DNA of 64,000 bases from Streptomyces sporangiiformans (GCF_005768555.2 NZ_VCHX02000035.1:1-64000); one strand, 5' to 3'; numbered from the stretch's first letter, positions 50,317-59,696 are shown. The notes: a model not told the origin generated them from the sequence alone. A program made the numbers and translations.

Positions 50317-51309
50317 GTGAATTCCACCTCCTACCTGGACCTGTACGAACGGTTCTCCGTCGACATCGAGACGGAGATCGAAGGCGGCATCGAGCGACTC
50401 GGCCCCTCGCACGACGCGGTCAAGAACGCGATGGCCGAACTCTTGCGGCATCAGAAGTTCAAGTACCCCCTGCAAGTACTGCCGCTCCTGGTGCACGCCA
50501 TCGAGACGGGCAACCCCGAACCCGCCGTCCCTTTGTCCGCGGTACATGTGCTGTGGTGGACTTCCGCGTGTTATCTCGACGACCTGGCGGACGGGCAGGG
50601 TGCCGGGACTTCCCGTGAAATCGGCGAGAACGAGGCGCTGCTCGCCGCCGTCATCAGCGGGAACGCACTTCCCCTTCACATCATTCAGTCACAACGGGTT
50701 CCCGAGTCCGTGCACAACGCTCTGACGGCCGAGCTCGCGAAATGCTGGATCGTCGGCACCGAAGGGCAGTTGAGCGACTTGCGGGGCGATGCCCGCGGCG
50801 CCACGCGGGACTCGGTGGTCACGACCTACCGCGGAAAGTCCGGCGCACCCTTCGGCATGATAACGGCGATGGGTGCGATATTGGCCGACGCGGAGAGCGA
50901 ACGAATAGAGCTGTGGCGGGAGTTCGGCTATGTCTTCGGCGTCCTGTGGCAGATGTTCAACGATCAGGAAGACATCCTTTCCGGCCGCAACGAGGATCTG
51001 CGGAACGGCACAGTAACGTTTCTCCTCGCATGCGCCCTCGAGCATGCATCCATGCGCTCGTCCACGCACTCCAGCGAGGAACTCCTGGACCTGCACTCCG
51101 CCTCGAGGAGCTGTGAACAGGCACGATCGGAACTCGCGACAGCACTTCTCGCGCCTTCCGTGCTGCACCGGTTCCAGGAGGACCTGGACAGGTTTCGCGA
51201 GGACGCTCTGCGGATTCTGAGCAAACTGGGGGGCGACGAGGACTACCTGCCGGTGCTGCGCCGCCTGGTGGAGGAGTCCGCCTCGCTGCTCCTCCACCGG
51301 GCGGAGTGA
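50317..51309 (+). CDS. Isoprenyl-diphosphate-synthase-like protein (possible terpene synthase)
   Basis: A 330-residue all-helical protein of the polyprenyl-synthetase superfamily. The first metal motif is DDLAD in SACYLDDLADG and the second is FNDQEDI, where ordinary chain-elongating synthases have DDxxD. It keeps a recognisable DLRNGTVT in the place of the usual G-K-x-x-G-x-D-L region. Diverged members of this fold include terpene synthases and peptide prenyltransferases such as ComQ, so the product cannot be called. The GTG follows AAAGGAG by six bases. Codon use is softer (ATA, TTG, TTT, GAT, GCA) than in its neighbours, hinting at transfer. Confidence 0.68.
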   Translation: MNSTSYLDLYERFSVDIETEIEGGIERLGPSHDAVKNAMAELLRHQKFKYPLQVLPLLVHAIETGNPEPAVPLSAVHVLWWTSACYLDDLADGQGAGTSREIGENEALLAAVISGNALPLHIIQSQRVPESVHNALTAELAKCWIVGTEGQLSDLRGDARGATRDSVVTTYRGKSGAPFGMITAMGAILADAESERIELWREFGYVFGVLWQMFNDQEDILSGRNEDLRNGTVTFLLACALEHASMRSSTHSSEELLDLHSASRSCEQARSELATALLAPSVLHRFQEDLDRFREDALRILSKLGGDEDYLPVLRRLVEESASLLLHRAE

Positions 51310-51311
51310 CG

Positions 51312-52736
51312 TCAACTCGTCCGGCTCCACTGCTGGTTGGTGGCTCCGTTGCAGGTGTACGTGATGATCGCGGCCGAGTCGGCGGTCGACGCGCCGCTCA
51401 CGTCGAGACACTCGCCGCTGGCGCGTGACTTCACCGTCACATAGCCGCCGGACGTGGTGAGCGACCACTGCTGCGTGGTGGCCGTGGAGCAGTTCTGCTG
51501 CGTCACGTTCGAGGCGTTCTCCCGCAGGCAGAGGGAGCTGTGACGGGCCATCAGCTGGACGTATCCGTTGCCGAGGTCCTTGGCCCAGAACCGCTGGTTG
51601 CCGCCACCGTTGCAGGTGTACTGCTTGAGTACGGCACCTTCGAGGATCGACTGACTGGTGACGTCCGCGCACTTGGCGCTGTGCCGGGCGGTCAGCGTCT
51701 GGTACGGGCCGCCCTGCCCGGTGACGGTGCCGGCGGCCGTGTCGATGGTGACCTCCGGATACCAGGACATGGACATCGTGGTGGAGGTCGGGAAGGTCAG
51801 CGGCAGCCAGACGTACCGCGAGTCGTTGACCGTCCCGCCGAAGGAGTTGCCCCAGCGGTCACCCATGTAGAGATACGAGGTGCCCGAACTCCCCTGTACA
51901 GGTAGGACGTACGCGGTCTGTGAGCCGTATGTCGTCGAGTCGCCGATGTTCTTCATCGCCGTCCAGGGACCGGCGAGGGAGGTGGCCGTCGCGTACTGCT
52001 GCTGGTTGGGGTTCCAGCCCGTGGCGCCCGACGTCAGCATGAAGTACACGCCGCCCCGCTTGAAGAGGGCCGGTGCCTCGCGGTGGCCGCCGTGCCAGGG
52101 GTCGGCGACGAGGGCGGCGATGCCGGTGTAGTCGCTGGTCAGCCGGTAGATGTGCAGGTCGTAGTTCTCACGGGCGGCGGACACCATGTAGCCCGTGCCG
52201 TCCGTGTCGACGAACACGGTGATGTCGCGGGACATGTGCTGGCCCAGCGGGCGGAAGCTGCCCCGCCAGGAGTAGTTGCCGTCGACGGTGTCGGAGACGG
52301 CGACGGCGGCGCGCGCCTCGCTGTAGTCGACGCCGTTCTCCTTGTGCATCCACATCACGAACTTGCCGGTGGCCGCGTTGTACATGACCTTGGGCCGCTC
52401 GATGTTGGCGGTCGCCAGCTCCGGGTCGGTGGCCTCGGTCAGGACGTGGTTGCGGAACTCCCAGTTCTTCAGGTCGGTGGAGCGGTAGGCGTCCACGTAC
52501 CGGAAGGTGTTGTCGGAGTTCCGGTTCTCGCCGAACCAGTAGTAGTACGAGCCGACCTTGATGACCCCGCCGCCGTGCGCGTGTACGGGGTTGCCGCCCA
52601 CGTCCGTGAACTGCGTTCCGTTCGTGATGGTCTGGGGTGCCGCCTGGACCGGGCCCGCGGTCGCCAGTGCTCCGGCGAGCGCACAGCACAGGGCGAGCAG
52701 GATCGCATAGGCACGTCTCGCGTAGGCATGTCTCAT
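51312..52736 (-). CDS. Secreted GH43_24-like exo-beta-1,3-galactanase with CBM13
   Basis: A 474-residue secreted enzyme. The signal ends at about residue 32 (GPVQA/AP). A five-bladed GH43 propeller follows (about 35-330), with GGGVIKVGSYYYWFGENRN, IERPKVMYN and YMGDRW, the wording of subfamily 24 exo-beta-1,3-galactanases such as the streptomycete and Clostridium examples. About 345-474 is a ricin-type CBM13 with Q-x-W-type repeats (QRFW, QQW, QQW). Subfamily 24 lacks the usual GH43 catalytic base. The start has a perfect AAGGAGGT six bases upstream. With the GH30 enzyme at 2822 it would take apart arabinogalactan. Confidence 0.83.
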   Translation of the reverse strand: MRHAYARRAYAILLALCCALAGALATAGPVQAAPQTITNGTQFTDVGGNPVHAHGGGVIKVGSYYYWFGENRNSDNTFRYVDAYRSTDLKNWEFRNHVLTEATDPELATANIERPKVMYNAATGKFVMWMHKENGVDYSEARAAVAVSDTVDGNYSWRGSFRPLGQHMSRDITVFVDTDGTGYMVSAARENYDLHIYRLTSDYTGIAALVADPWHGGHREAPALFKRGGVYFMLTSGATGWNPNQQQYATATSLAGPWTAMKNIGDSTTYGSQTAYVLPVQGSSGTSYLYMGDRWGNSFGGTVNDSRYVWLPLTFPTSTTMSMSWYPEVTIDTAAGTVTGQGGPYQTLTARHSAKCADVTSQSILEGAVLKQYTCNGGGNQRFWAKDLGNGYVQLMARHSSLCLRENASNVTQQNCSTATTQQWSLTTSGGYVTVKSRASGECLDVSGASTADSAAIITYTCNGATNQQWSRTS

Positions 52737-52783
52737 CGCGCTACCTCCTTGGGCAGGGGTCGAACGCTTGACTGGAGCGCGGC

Positions 52784-54676
52784 TCACACGCGCTCCCTGA
52801 GCACGGTGACGTTGTGGACGACACCCGAGAGTCCTGGCAGTTGCTGGACCGGGGTCCAGGTGCGCAGTCCGTCGAGGCTGTCGCTGAAGTAGTACTTGCG
52901 GTCGGTGAAGCCGTCGAAGTAGATCCGCCAGCCGCCGTTGTCGAGACGGACGAGCGCCTGTCCCTGGCGCCAGCGTCCCCAGCCGGCCCAGTCGTCCGTG
53001 CCGGTGAACCTGTACGGCCCGTCGAGCCGGTCGGCGACCGCGTGTTCCACGTAGTTCGTCGTCTGGTTCTTGGCGAAGGCGTGGTACCGGCCGCGGAACC
53101 GGACGATGAACGTGTCGATGTAATTGGCCTGGTCGAGCCCGGTCAGGGGCCTGGGGACGGACCAGTTGAGCAGCCTTCGGTCCGTGGCGGTCAGCAGGTG
53201 CGGCCGGAAGACCTGGTTGTTCTCGGTGTCGAGCGAGACGACGACGTGCACGCTGCCGTCCCGGTCGACGAACCACTCCGGCGCCCAGGTGCGCGCGAGC
53301 CCCGGTGTGGACAGGGTCCGCGGACCGGCGGAACGCCACGTCACCCGGTCCTCACTACGGGCGAACCCGATGGTGTTCCCGGTGAAGTTCGTGGTGTGCA
53401 CGAGCCAGTAGGAGCCGTCGGTGTGCTTCATGATGCTCGGGTCGCGGAGCAGCCCACCGGGCGGCGTGTACGCCGGTCCCTTCAGCAGGCTGTACGTGAA
53501 CGCGTCCTCGGACTCGTACACGTACAGGTCGGTGTTGCTGGCGCCGGTGAACGCGGTCATCGTGTACCGGCTCTTCTTGTCCGGCGGGACCGGGGTGTCG
53601 GCGACCGGGATGCCGAAGTCCGGTGTGCCGTCCGGATTCCAGCCGAGCTTCTGGATGCGGGTGTGGCGGTTGGGGTCGTTCAGCGGGTCGCCGACGATCT
53701 CCTTGTACTGGCGTGCGTGGTAGACGAGGACGTCGGTACGGCCGTCCTCGGCCACCGTGAAGCTGTTGTGGCCGGGACCGTACTGCTTGGTGGTGTCGTT
53801 GCTGGTGAAGACCGGGGTGGGCGACTTGGACCAGTTCGCGGGGTCCATGAGGTCGCTGTCGGCGTCGGCGGTCAGCAGGCCGAGGCAGTAGTGGTGGTCG
53901 GTGGCGCTCGCCGAGTACGACATGAAGACGCGGCCGCCCCGCTGGATGACCGACGGGCCCTCGTTGACCTTGAAGCCGATGACCTCCCAGTCGAGCTCCG
54001 GGGTGGTGAGCCGGACCTGCGGCCCCGTCAGCGTCCATGGGTTGGCCATCTTCGAGAGCCAGACCGCGGTGTTGTTGTCCATTCCGGGCTCGTGCTGGGC
54101 CCAGGCGAGATAGCGGGTGCCGCGGTGGGTGAAGGTGGTCGCGTCGAGGGAGAAGGTCTCCCAGGCCGTCTTCAGCTGGCCCTTCTCCGTCCAGGTCCCT
54201 TCGAAGGGATTGCGGCTCGCGTTCTCCAGGACCCAGATGCGGATGGCCCATATGTCGTTCGCGGGCGCGGCGGCGAAGTAGATGTACCACTTGCCGTCGA
54301 TGTGGTGGATCTCCGGCGCCCAGATGTGTGCGCCCATGTCACCGCTCGTGTGCTTCTTCCAGATGACGGACTCGTCGGCCGTCGTGAGTCCGCGCAGGGT
54401 GCGCGAGCGGCGCAGGATGATCCGGTCGTACTCGGGGGCCGTGGCCGTGAAGTAGTAGTAGCCGTCGGTATGGCGGTGGATGTGCGGGTCGGCACGGTTG
54501 CGGACGAGTGGATTGACGTACGAGGCGGTCGGGCCGGCGGCGTCCGCGCCGTCCGCGGCGTCTTCAGTGGCGGCCTGCGCGACTGACGGTACGGCGGTGA
54601 GGGCGCCCGCGGCCAGGGCTCCCTTCAGGACGAGTCTGCGGCTCGGGACCTCGGGACTGTTGTCGTCGCGGCTCAT
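52784..54676 (-). CDS. Tat-exported two-propeller GH43 protein
   Basis: A 630-residue exported glycosidase. The Tat signal is SRRLVLKGALAAGALTAVPS near residues 12-31. The N-terminal GH43 propeller has all three acids visible: base Asp in NRADPHI, Asp in SLDATTF and acid Glu in VNEGPSV, fitting an alpha-L-arabinofuranosidase-type enzyme. From about 375 a second propeller starts, with RDPSIM, WAPEWF and YIDTFIV, so it may be a second catalytic or a binding unit. It begins a two-gene unit with the exo-galactanase 47 bases downstream. Confidence 0.8.
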   Translation of the reverse strand: MSRDDNSPEVPSRRLVLKGALAAGALTAVPSVAQAATEDAADGADAAGPTASYVNPLVRNRADPHIHRHTDGYYYFTATAPEYDRIILRRSRTLRGLTTADESVIWKKHTSGDMGAHIWAPEIHHIDGKWYIYFAAAPANDIWAIRIWVLENASRNPFEGTWTEKGQLKTAWETFSLDATTFTHRGTRYLAWAQHEPGMDNNTAVWLSKMANPWTLTGPQVRLTTPELDWEVIGFKVNEGPSVIQRGGRVFMSYSASATDHHYCLGLLTADADSDLMDPANWSKSPTPVFTSNDTTKQYGPGHNSFTVAEDGRTDVLVYHARQYKEIVGDPLNDPNRHTRIQKLGWNPDGTPDFGIPVADTPVPPDKKSRYTMTAFTGASNTDLYVYESEDAFTYSLLKGPAYTPPGGLLRDPSIMKHTDGSYWLVHTTNFTGNTIGFARSEDRVTWRSAGPRTLSTPGLARTWAPEWFVDRDGSVHVVVSLDTENNQVFRPHLLTATDRRLLNWSVPRPLTGLDQANYIDTFIVRFRGRYHAFAKNQTTNYVEHAVADRLDGPYRFTGTDDWAGWGRWRQGQALVRLDNGGWRIYFDGFTDRKYYFSDSLDGLRTWTPVQQLPGLSGVVHNVTVLRERV

Positions 54677-54741
54677 GTCGTCGGCTCCTCATCTCGAAGC
54701 GCAGCACCTGGTGGCCCATGCGTGCGTCCCCACCCGCTGGT

Positions 54742-54790
54742 GATCCGATATTTCGACCGGTATTTCGAACGGCATCTGTCATTCCGAACG
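54742..54790. promoter_or_regulatory. TATTTCGA direct repeats in the GH43/surface-protein divergent promoter
   Basis: TATTTCGA occurs at 54749-54756 and 54761-54768, each followed by [C/A]CGG, and a looser ATTCCGAACGCGG follows. The 12-bp spacing suggests a regulator site shared by the divergent GH43 and surface-protein genes. TTCGAAC also occurs in the promoter region of the galactan importer. Confidence 0.4.
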
Positions 54791-54906
54791 CGGAAACGGT
54801 AAGGGGGTGTTACAGGGAGGTCAACGGTTCGGGAGTGTCGAAAACGACGAACACTTTCGGAGCAAGTTTTTGTTATCGGCTCCCCGGTGCGCCCGTCTCC
54901 ACGGAC

Positions 54907-57057
54907 GTGAACGACAACATTCGCGTACGGGCGGCAGGGGCAGGCGCGGCACTGGCCGTGATGGCAACCGTGGTCGTCGCACCGGGGGCGGCAGCGGCGC
55001 CCGCCGGGGCCGACGACGTCACCGCCGCGGTCCTCGACGGCAGCGATGTGACACTCGACGGCGACACGGTGGTGACCGTGCCGGCCGGGACGACGACGTA
55101 CAACGGAGTGTTCCGGGGCGAGGGCACCCTCACCGTGCGCGGCTCCGGCACCCTGATCCTGACCAAGGACAGCGACTTCACGCTGCCCAGAGCACAGCAG
55201 CGGCAGAAGGTCAGCACGCCGGGCGGCAACCACCCGTACACGGTGGTCAACAACCCGGACCCGCCCGCGATCACGGTCGAGCGCGGTGCCACCCTTCAGT
55301 ACGGGAACGGCGGCACCACCGGTCTGCTCGGTCACTTCCCGTACAACACACCCGGTTTCAGGCTCAACCAGAACAACATCCGCGTCGACGGCACCCTGCG
55401 CCTGTCCCTGAAGAGCGCCTACAACCTCGGCACGATCAGCGGCTCGGGGCTCATCACGCAGCCGCGGTTCCTGTGGGGCATGTGGGACCTGTCGGGCACC
55501 CACTCGTTCTCGGGAGTGATCGACAACGGGACACAGCTGCACGCGGGGAAGTCCGAGTACCCGGTCGCTCTGCCGAACGTCCGCAAGGTCCTCAACCAGG
55601 GCACCTGGACCGTCGACACCCCGCTGGGCCAGACGACCACCATGCCGATGGACTTCTACCAGCGGGAGTACGGCAGCGACATCAACGTGCAGTCGCGGCC
55701 CGGCAGCAAGGTGGTGCTGACCGGCCAGTACAGCTGGTCGAACCAGGGCGGGGACACCAACCCCTCACTCAGTGACCCGGCGCTGAACTGGCGGCCCGCG
55801 ACGAAGAACGTCAACAAGCGCGGCACCAACATCAAGGGCGCCAACGTCGAGTGGGGCAACGGCACCACGAGCAAGATCTTCATGCCGGGCACCGCCGAGA
55901 CCGTCTACATCAACCTGCTGGCGGCCAGGTTCCGTTCGCTGCTCACCTTCAACTACAACGGGCCGGTGACGCTGGGCGCACCCATCGGCGGCGGCGTGTT
56001 CCACGACACGCTGTCCGCGCCCGGCGCCGGGGACATCGTCATCAAGGGCACGAAGGGCAATGACGTCACCTTCGCCGCCGTCCAGTACTACAACGGCTCG
56101 ACGACCGTCCAGAAGGGCGCCGTGCTGCGGCTGGGCAGCGGAAAGCGGGGCGGCGACGGCGGGCTGTACACCAAGGGCGACCTCTACAAGGTGGTCAACG
56201 ACGGCTCGCTGGTGCTCCGCAACACGGCCAAGCCGATCTCCCTGTCCAAGATCAGCGGCAGCGGGTCCCTCACACAGTCGGGTGCCGCCACAGCGACGCT
56301 GACGGGCGGCGCGGTGACGTACACCGGCACGACGACCGTCACCAAGGGCACGCTCCGGCTCGACGGGACGACTCTGGCGCGCAGCAGGGCGATCCGGCTC
56401 ACGACGGCGGGCGCGCGGCTGGACGTGCGCGGGGCGAGCGGGCGGGCGCTGAACCTGACCACGTCGCTGTCCGGCAAGGGCAAGGTCGTCGGATCCGTGA
56501 CCAGCACGGGGAAGGTCACCGGCGGCGTGACCGTGACCGGGGACTACACACAGCGCGCCGACGGTGAACTGACCGTACGGGACGGGGCGTTGAAGGTCGG
56601 TGGCAAGGTCCGGCTGGGCGGAGAGCTCGAAGTCGACCCGAAGGCCTCGGGGTCCTCCAAGTCCTCCAAGCCTTCGGAATCCTCGAAGTCCTCGGAAGAG
56701 ATCACGCTTGTCAACCACACCGGCAAGACGAAGACGACCGGCACCTTCAAGGGCCTGAAGGAAGGCGCGAAGGTCAAGGTGGGCAAGACCAAGTACCGGA
56801 TCAGCTACCGCGGCGGCGACGGCAACGACGTGGTCCTGACCGCCTCCGACGCGAGCTCTTCCGCGGCCGTCCGCGCCGCCGCGCAGCCCTCCGGCGACGC
56901 CCCGAAGTCCGCCGCCACCGAGAACGCGAGCAGCGAGAGTTCCTTCCCCCTCGCCTGGTGGGCGGCCGCGGCGGCACTGGGCTGCCTGACCGCGCTGGCG
57001 ATCCCGATGACCCGGCGCCGGCGTGCGCGACGCCGTGGCGGCAGGCACGCGGCATGA
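54907..57057 (+). CDS. Large surface beta-helix protein with C-terminal membrane anchor
   Basis: A 716-residue exported protein. The signal peptide ends at about residue 27 (APGAAAA). The middle consists of beta-strand repeats with many GSGxL/T segments (RGSGTLIL, ISGSGLI, ISGSGSLTQ, LSGKGKVVG), as in autotransporter-type beta-helices. About 577-595 is a Ser/Lys spacer. A membrane helix near 690-705 (AWWAAAAALGCLTALAIPM) and an Arg-rich tail anchor it, with no LPxTG. The GTG at 54907 gives a normal signal; a GTG 24 codons upstream has the better ribosome site. Being divergent from GH43 genes, it may be a polysaccharide-binding or -cleaving surface protein. Confidence 0.65.
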   Translation: MNDNIRVRAAGAGAALAVMATVVVAPGAAAAPAGADDVTAAVLDGSDVTLDGDTVVTVPAGTTTYNGVFRGEGTLTVRGSGTLILTKDSDFTLPRAQQRQKVSTPGGNHPYTVVNNPDPPAITVERGATLQYGNGGTTGLLGHFPYNTPGFRLNQNNIRVDGTLRLSLKSAYNLGTISGSGLITQPRFLWGMWDLSGTHSFSGVIDNGTQLHAGKSEYPVALPNVRKVLNQGTWTVDTPLGQTTTMPMDFYQREYGSDINVQSRPGSKVVLTGQYSWSNQGGDTNPSLSDPALNWRPATKNVNKRGTNIKGANVEWGNGTTSKIFMPGTAETVYINLLAARFRSLLTFNYNGPVTLGAPIGGGVFHDTLSAPGAGDIVIKGTKGNDVTFAAVQYYNGSTTVQKGAVLRLGSGKRGGDGGLYTKGDLYKVVNDGSLVLRNTAKPISLSKISGSGSLTQSGAATATLTGGAVTYTGTTTVTKGTLRLDGTTLARSRAIRLTTAGARLDVRGASGRALNLTTSLSGKGKVVGSVTSTGKVTGGVTVTGDYTQRADGELTVRDGALKVGGKVRLGGELEVDPKASGSSKSSKPSESSKSSEEITLVNHTGKTKTTGTFKGLKEGAKVKVGKTKYRISYRGGDGNDVVLTASDASSSAAVRAAAQPSGDAPKSAATENASSESSFPLAWWAAAAALGCLTALAIPMTRRRRARRRGGRHAA

Positions 57058-57090
57058 ACCTACCTGGATTCGTGGACGGCCCGGTGACGT

Positions 57091-57990
57091 TCAGCGGGCG
57101 ACGCTCGACACCTTCCGGGCCGCGCGCAGACAGGCGAGCACCAGCGGGCGATGGTCGTCGACGCGGGCGGCGAGCGCCAGCCTGCTGGGCGACAGACCGT
57201 GGACGGGGCGGGTGATGACACCGCCCAGGCTGATCAGGGGCGCGTTCCCGACCGCGACAAGGCAGACGCCACGGCCGTCCACCAGCGCTTCGTACGTCTC
57301 GTCCGTGCCGGCGATCTCCGCGCCGATACGAGGCGGACGGCCGGCTCGTTCGTCGAGGGCGAGCCAGTAGTCGCGCAGGACGCCCGCGCTCTTCGGCAGG
57401 GCGAGGAACGGTTCGTCCAGCAGTTCGGCGAAATCGAAGGACTCGCGGGCCGCCAGGGGATGCGTCTCCGCGAGGGCGACCACGCGCGGTTCCTCGGCGA
57501 CCACGACCGTGGTGTAGCGATCGAGGTCCGGGACCGGCAGCCAGATGAAGGCCACGTCGACGGTGCCGTCCGCGAGTCCGGCGGTCGGGTCCTCCCAGCC
57601 GATCTGCCGCAGCCGCAGGGTGGCTTCGGGGTGGGTCTCCGTGAACCTGGAGCGGATGGCGGGGAGCAGGCCGCCGCGCGCGGGGCTGGTGCTCATACCG
57701 ACGAGGAGCACGGCGGCCTGCTCCGTCTTCGCACGCTCGGCCGCGTTCAGGGCCGCCTTCCAGGCGGCGATGACCTGCCGGGCGTGCGGCAGCAGAGCGG
57801 TGCCCACCGGCGTGAGCCGCACGCCCTGCCGGTCACGCTCGAACAGCGGCGCGCCCAACTGCCGCTCCAGCGCCCTGACCTGCTTGCTCAGGGCCGGCTG
57901 CGACACATATAACCGCTCGGCGGCCCGCGTGAAGTGCAGTTCCTCGGCGACCGCGACGAAGTACCTCAGATCTCTGCCATGCACATCCAT
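57091..57990 (-). CDS. LysR-family transcriptional regulator
   Basis: A 299-residue regulator with the N-terminal helix-turn-helix (HFTRAAERLYVSQPALSKQV) and a periplasmic-binding-like effector domain from about 90. The ATG at 57990 is chosen; a TTG two codons earlier is possible. It is divergent from the SDR gene, with a T-N11-A type palindrome overlapping its start. Confidence 0.85.
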   Translation of the reverse strand: MDVHGRDLRYFVAVAEELHFTRAAERLYVSQPALSKQVRALERQLGAPLFERDRQGVRLTPVGTALLPHARQVIAAWKAALNAAERAKTEQAAVLLVGMSTSPARGGLLPAIRSRFTETHPEATLRLRQIGWEDPTAGLADGTVDVAFIWLPVPDLDRYTTVVVAEEPRVVALAETHPLAARESFDFAELLDEPFLALPKSAGVLRDYWLALDERAGRPPRIGAEIAGTDETYEALVDGRGVCLVAVGNAPLISLGGVITRPVHGLSPSRLALAARVDDHRPLVLACLRAARKVSSVAR

Positions 57991-58003
57991 AGCCAACGGC
58001 TAT
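57989..58003. promoter_or_regulatory. LysR-type binding site
   Basis: ATAGCC-AAC-GGCTAT is a perfect inverted repeat of the T-N11-A class in the LysR/SDR divergent region. It covers the LysR start codon, so binding would also repress the regulator itself. Confidence 0.6.
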
Positions 58004-58081
58004 CACGACAGATCTTGGACGGGCGACTGGATTCGCGGCCAGGCTTGACGACATCGGGAGTCGACGAGCGAGGAGCTTGAG

Positions 58082-58909
58082 ATGAGCAAGGTGTGGCTGG
58101 TGACCGGGGCGAACAGCGGCTTCGGACGGTCGATCACCGAGGCGGCCGTCGCGGCGGGGGACGTCGTGGTGGCCACGGCGCGCCGTCCGGACACACTGGG
58201 CGATCTGGTCGCTGCGCATCCCGACCAGATCGAGGCGCTGGCCCTGGACGTCACCGACGCGGCGGGGATCGAGGCGACCGTGCGGGACGTGGTGGAGCGC
58301 CACGGGCGGATCGACGTGCTGGTCAACAACGCGGGGCGCAGTCATGTCGGGGCCTTCGAGGAGACCACGGACACCGAGCTGCGCGACCTCTTCGACGTGC
58401 ACGTGTTCGGGCCCGCCACGCTGGTCCGCGCCGTGCTGCCGCACATGCGCGAGCGCCGTTCCGGCGCGATCGTGCAGCTCAGCAGCATGGGCGGGCAGTT
58501 GTCGTTCGCCGGGTTCGCGGCATACAGCGGTACGAAGTTCGCCCTTGAGGGTATGTCGGAGGCGCTGGCGGACGAGGTCCGGCCGTACGGCATCAAGGTA
58601 CTGATCGTCGAGCCGGGCTCCTTCCGCACCGGCCTGTTCGGCAATGTCAGCGCCAGCGCGGAACTCGACGCGTACGCGGAGACGGTCGGCGCGACCCGCC
58701 GCATGGTCGCCTCCGGCGACGGTACCCAGCCGGGCGACCCGGCGAAGGCCGCCGCCGCGATCCTCACGGCCCTGGATGCCGAGCAGACGCCGCTGCGCCT
58801 GCCGCTCGGCGACGACGCCGTCGACGCCGTGGTGAGCCACCTGGACGGGGTCCGCGCGGAGATCGCCGCGTGGGAGAAGGTCACCCGGGCGACGACGTTC
58901 GACGCCTGA
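58082..58909 (+). CDS. Short-chain dehydrogenase/reductase
   Basis: A 275-residue classical SDR. The cofactor motif is TGANSGFG (residues 8-15), then NNAGRS, catalytic Ser in LSSMGG and YSGTK. Charged residues ARRPD after the second strand favour NADPH. It is probably the target of the divergent LysR regulator. The substrate is unknown. Confidence 0.87.
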   Translation: MSKVWLVTGANSGFGRSITEAAVAAGDVVVATARRPDTLGDLVAAHPDQIEALALDVTDAAGIEATVRDVVERHGRIDVLVNNAGRSHVGAFEETTDTELRDLFDVHVFGPATLVRAVLPHMRERRSGAIVQLSSMGGQLSFAGFAAYSGTKFALEGMSEALADEVRPYGIKVLIVEPGSFRTGLFGNVSASAELDAYAETVGATRRMVASGDGTQPGDPAKAAAAILTALDAEQTPLRLPLGDDAVDAVVSHLDGVRAEIAAWEKVTRATTFDA

Positions 58910-59632
58910 ATCCGGCCGACTTGGGCGGTTGGTTGGTGGGTGGGTCGGGGTCGTGTGCCGGTGCGTCCGCGGGGTGCCTCCGGCGGTTGGGCGGGGGCGC
59001 CTGCGGTGGGTGGTCGGGTCGGGGCCGTGTGCCGGTGCGTCCGCCCGTCGCCGCGGGGGCGTACGGCCCGGTGTTGGTACAGCGTGCGGGTTTCCTGAGA
59101 CAAGCCCTACGCGACGGGCGTTGACGCACCGGCACACGACCCCTCCCGCGCGTAGGCAACCGCGGCTGGGTGCCCCGATCCCGCCCCTCCCGCCGGTGGC
59201 CCACTGCGGCTGGGTGCCCCGATCCCGCCCCTCCCGCCGGTGGCCCACTGCGGCTGGGTGCGCCGATCCCGCTCCTCCCGCGCGTGGGCGACTGCGTGCG
59301 CGCTCCTTCCCACCCACCCTCCGGGAGCGCCCCTTCAGGGGCGCGGGGAACTGCGCGACCAGCCACAGCCGCCCCGCAGCCAAAGTACGAGCCGAACCGG
59401 AGGGCCTGGGGGCGCAGCCCCCAGCCAGGGGCGCGAGGAACTGCGCGACCAGCCACAACCGACCCGCAGCCGAAGTACGAAGCCCACCCACCCCACCCGA
59501 CTGAGTGCAACCGCAGGTATGGGGGGCCTGGGGGCGCAGCCCCCTGTTTCGGGAAGGGGTGGGGTTGGGGAAGGGAACCCACCCCAGAAAAACCCGAGCG
59601 GAGCGCGCCGTTGCGCTGCTACCGTCTGCGAC
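58910..59632. repeat. Repeat-rich non-coding stretch
   Basis: About 720 bases with no convincing gene. A 21-bp element at 58947-58967 recurs with one change at 59021-59041 and perfectly inverted at 59123-59143. A 44-bp unit (GCGGCTGGGTGCCCCG...) is repeated at 59162, 59206 and, diverged, 59250. A further ~55-bp element (AGGGGCGCGGGGAACTGCGC...) appears at 59337-59391 and 59427-59481; it is a familiar interspersed sequence in Streptomyces intergenic DNA. GCCTGGGGGCGCAGCCCCC occurs at 59404-59422 and 59526-59544 and can fold as hairpins. Open frames across it are low-complexity. Confidence 0.75.
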
Positions 59633-59683
59633 ATGAAGCGCGCCCATATGACGACGACGCCGGAGAGTGTCCCGGCGCGCTGA
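59633..59683 (+). CDS. Threonine leader peptide
   Basis: A 16-residue frame, MKRAHMTTTPESVPAR, with three consecutive ACG threonine codons at 59651-59659, lies just ahead of a threonyl-tRNA synthetase gene and 13 bases before a strong hairpin. An internal ATG at 59648 gives an 11-residue version. GCGCGCC (59638-59644) and GGCGCGC (59674-59680) can pair across the Thr codons. This is the arrangement of ribosome-mediated attenuation: stalling at Thr codons when charged tRNA-Thr is short would change folding downstream. The ribosome site is weak. Confidence 0.6.
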   Translation: MKRAHMTTTPESVPAR

Positions 59684-59696
59684 CCGATGAGCCAGT

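Noticed and set aside
59162-59293. 44-bp tandem repeats considered as a CRISPR array
   Set aside because: The copies are adjacent without unique spacers and no cas gene is present.
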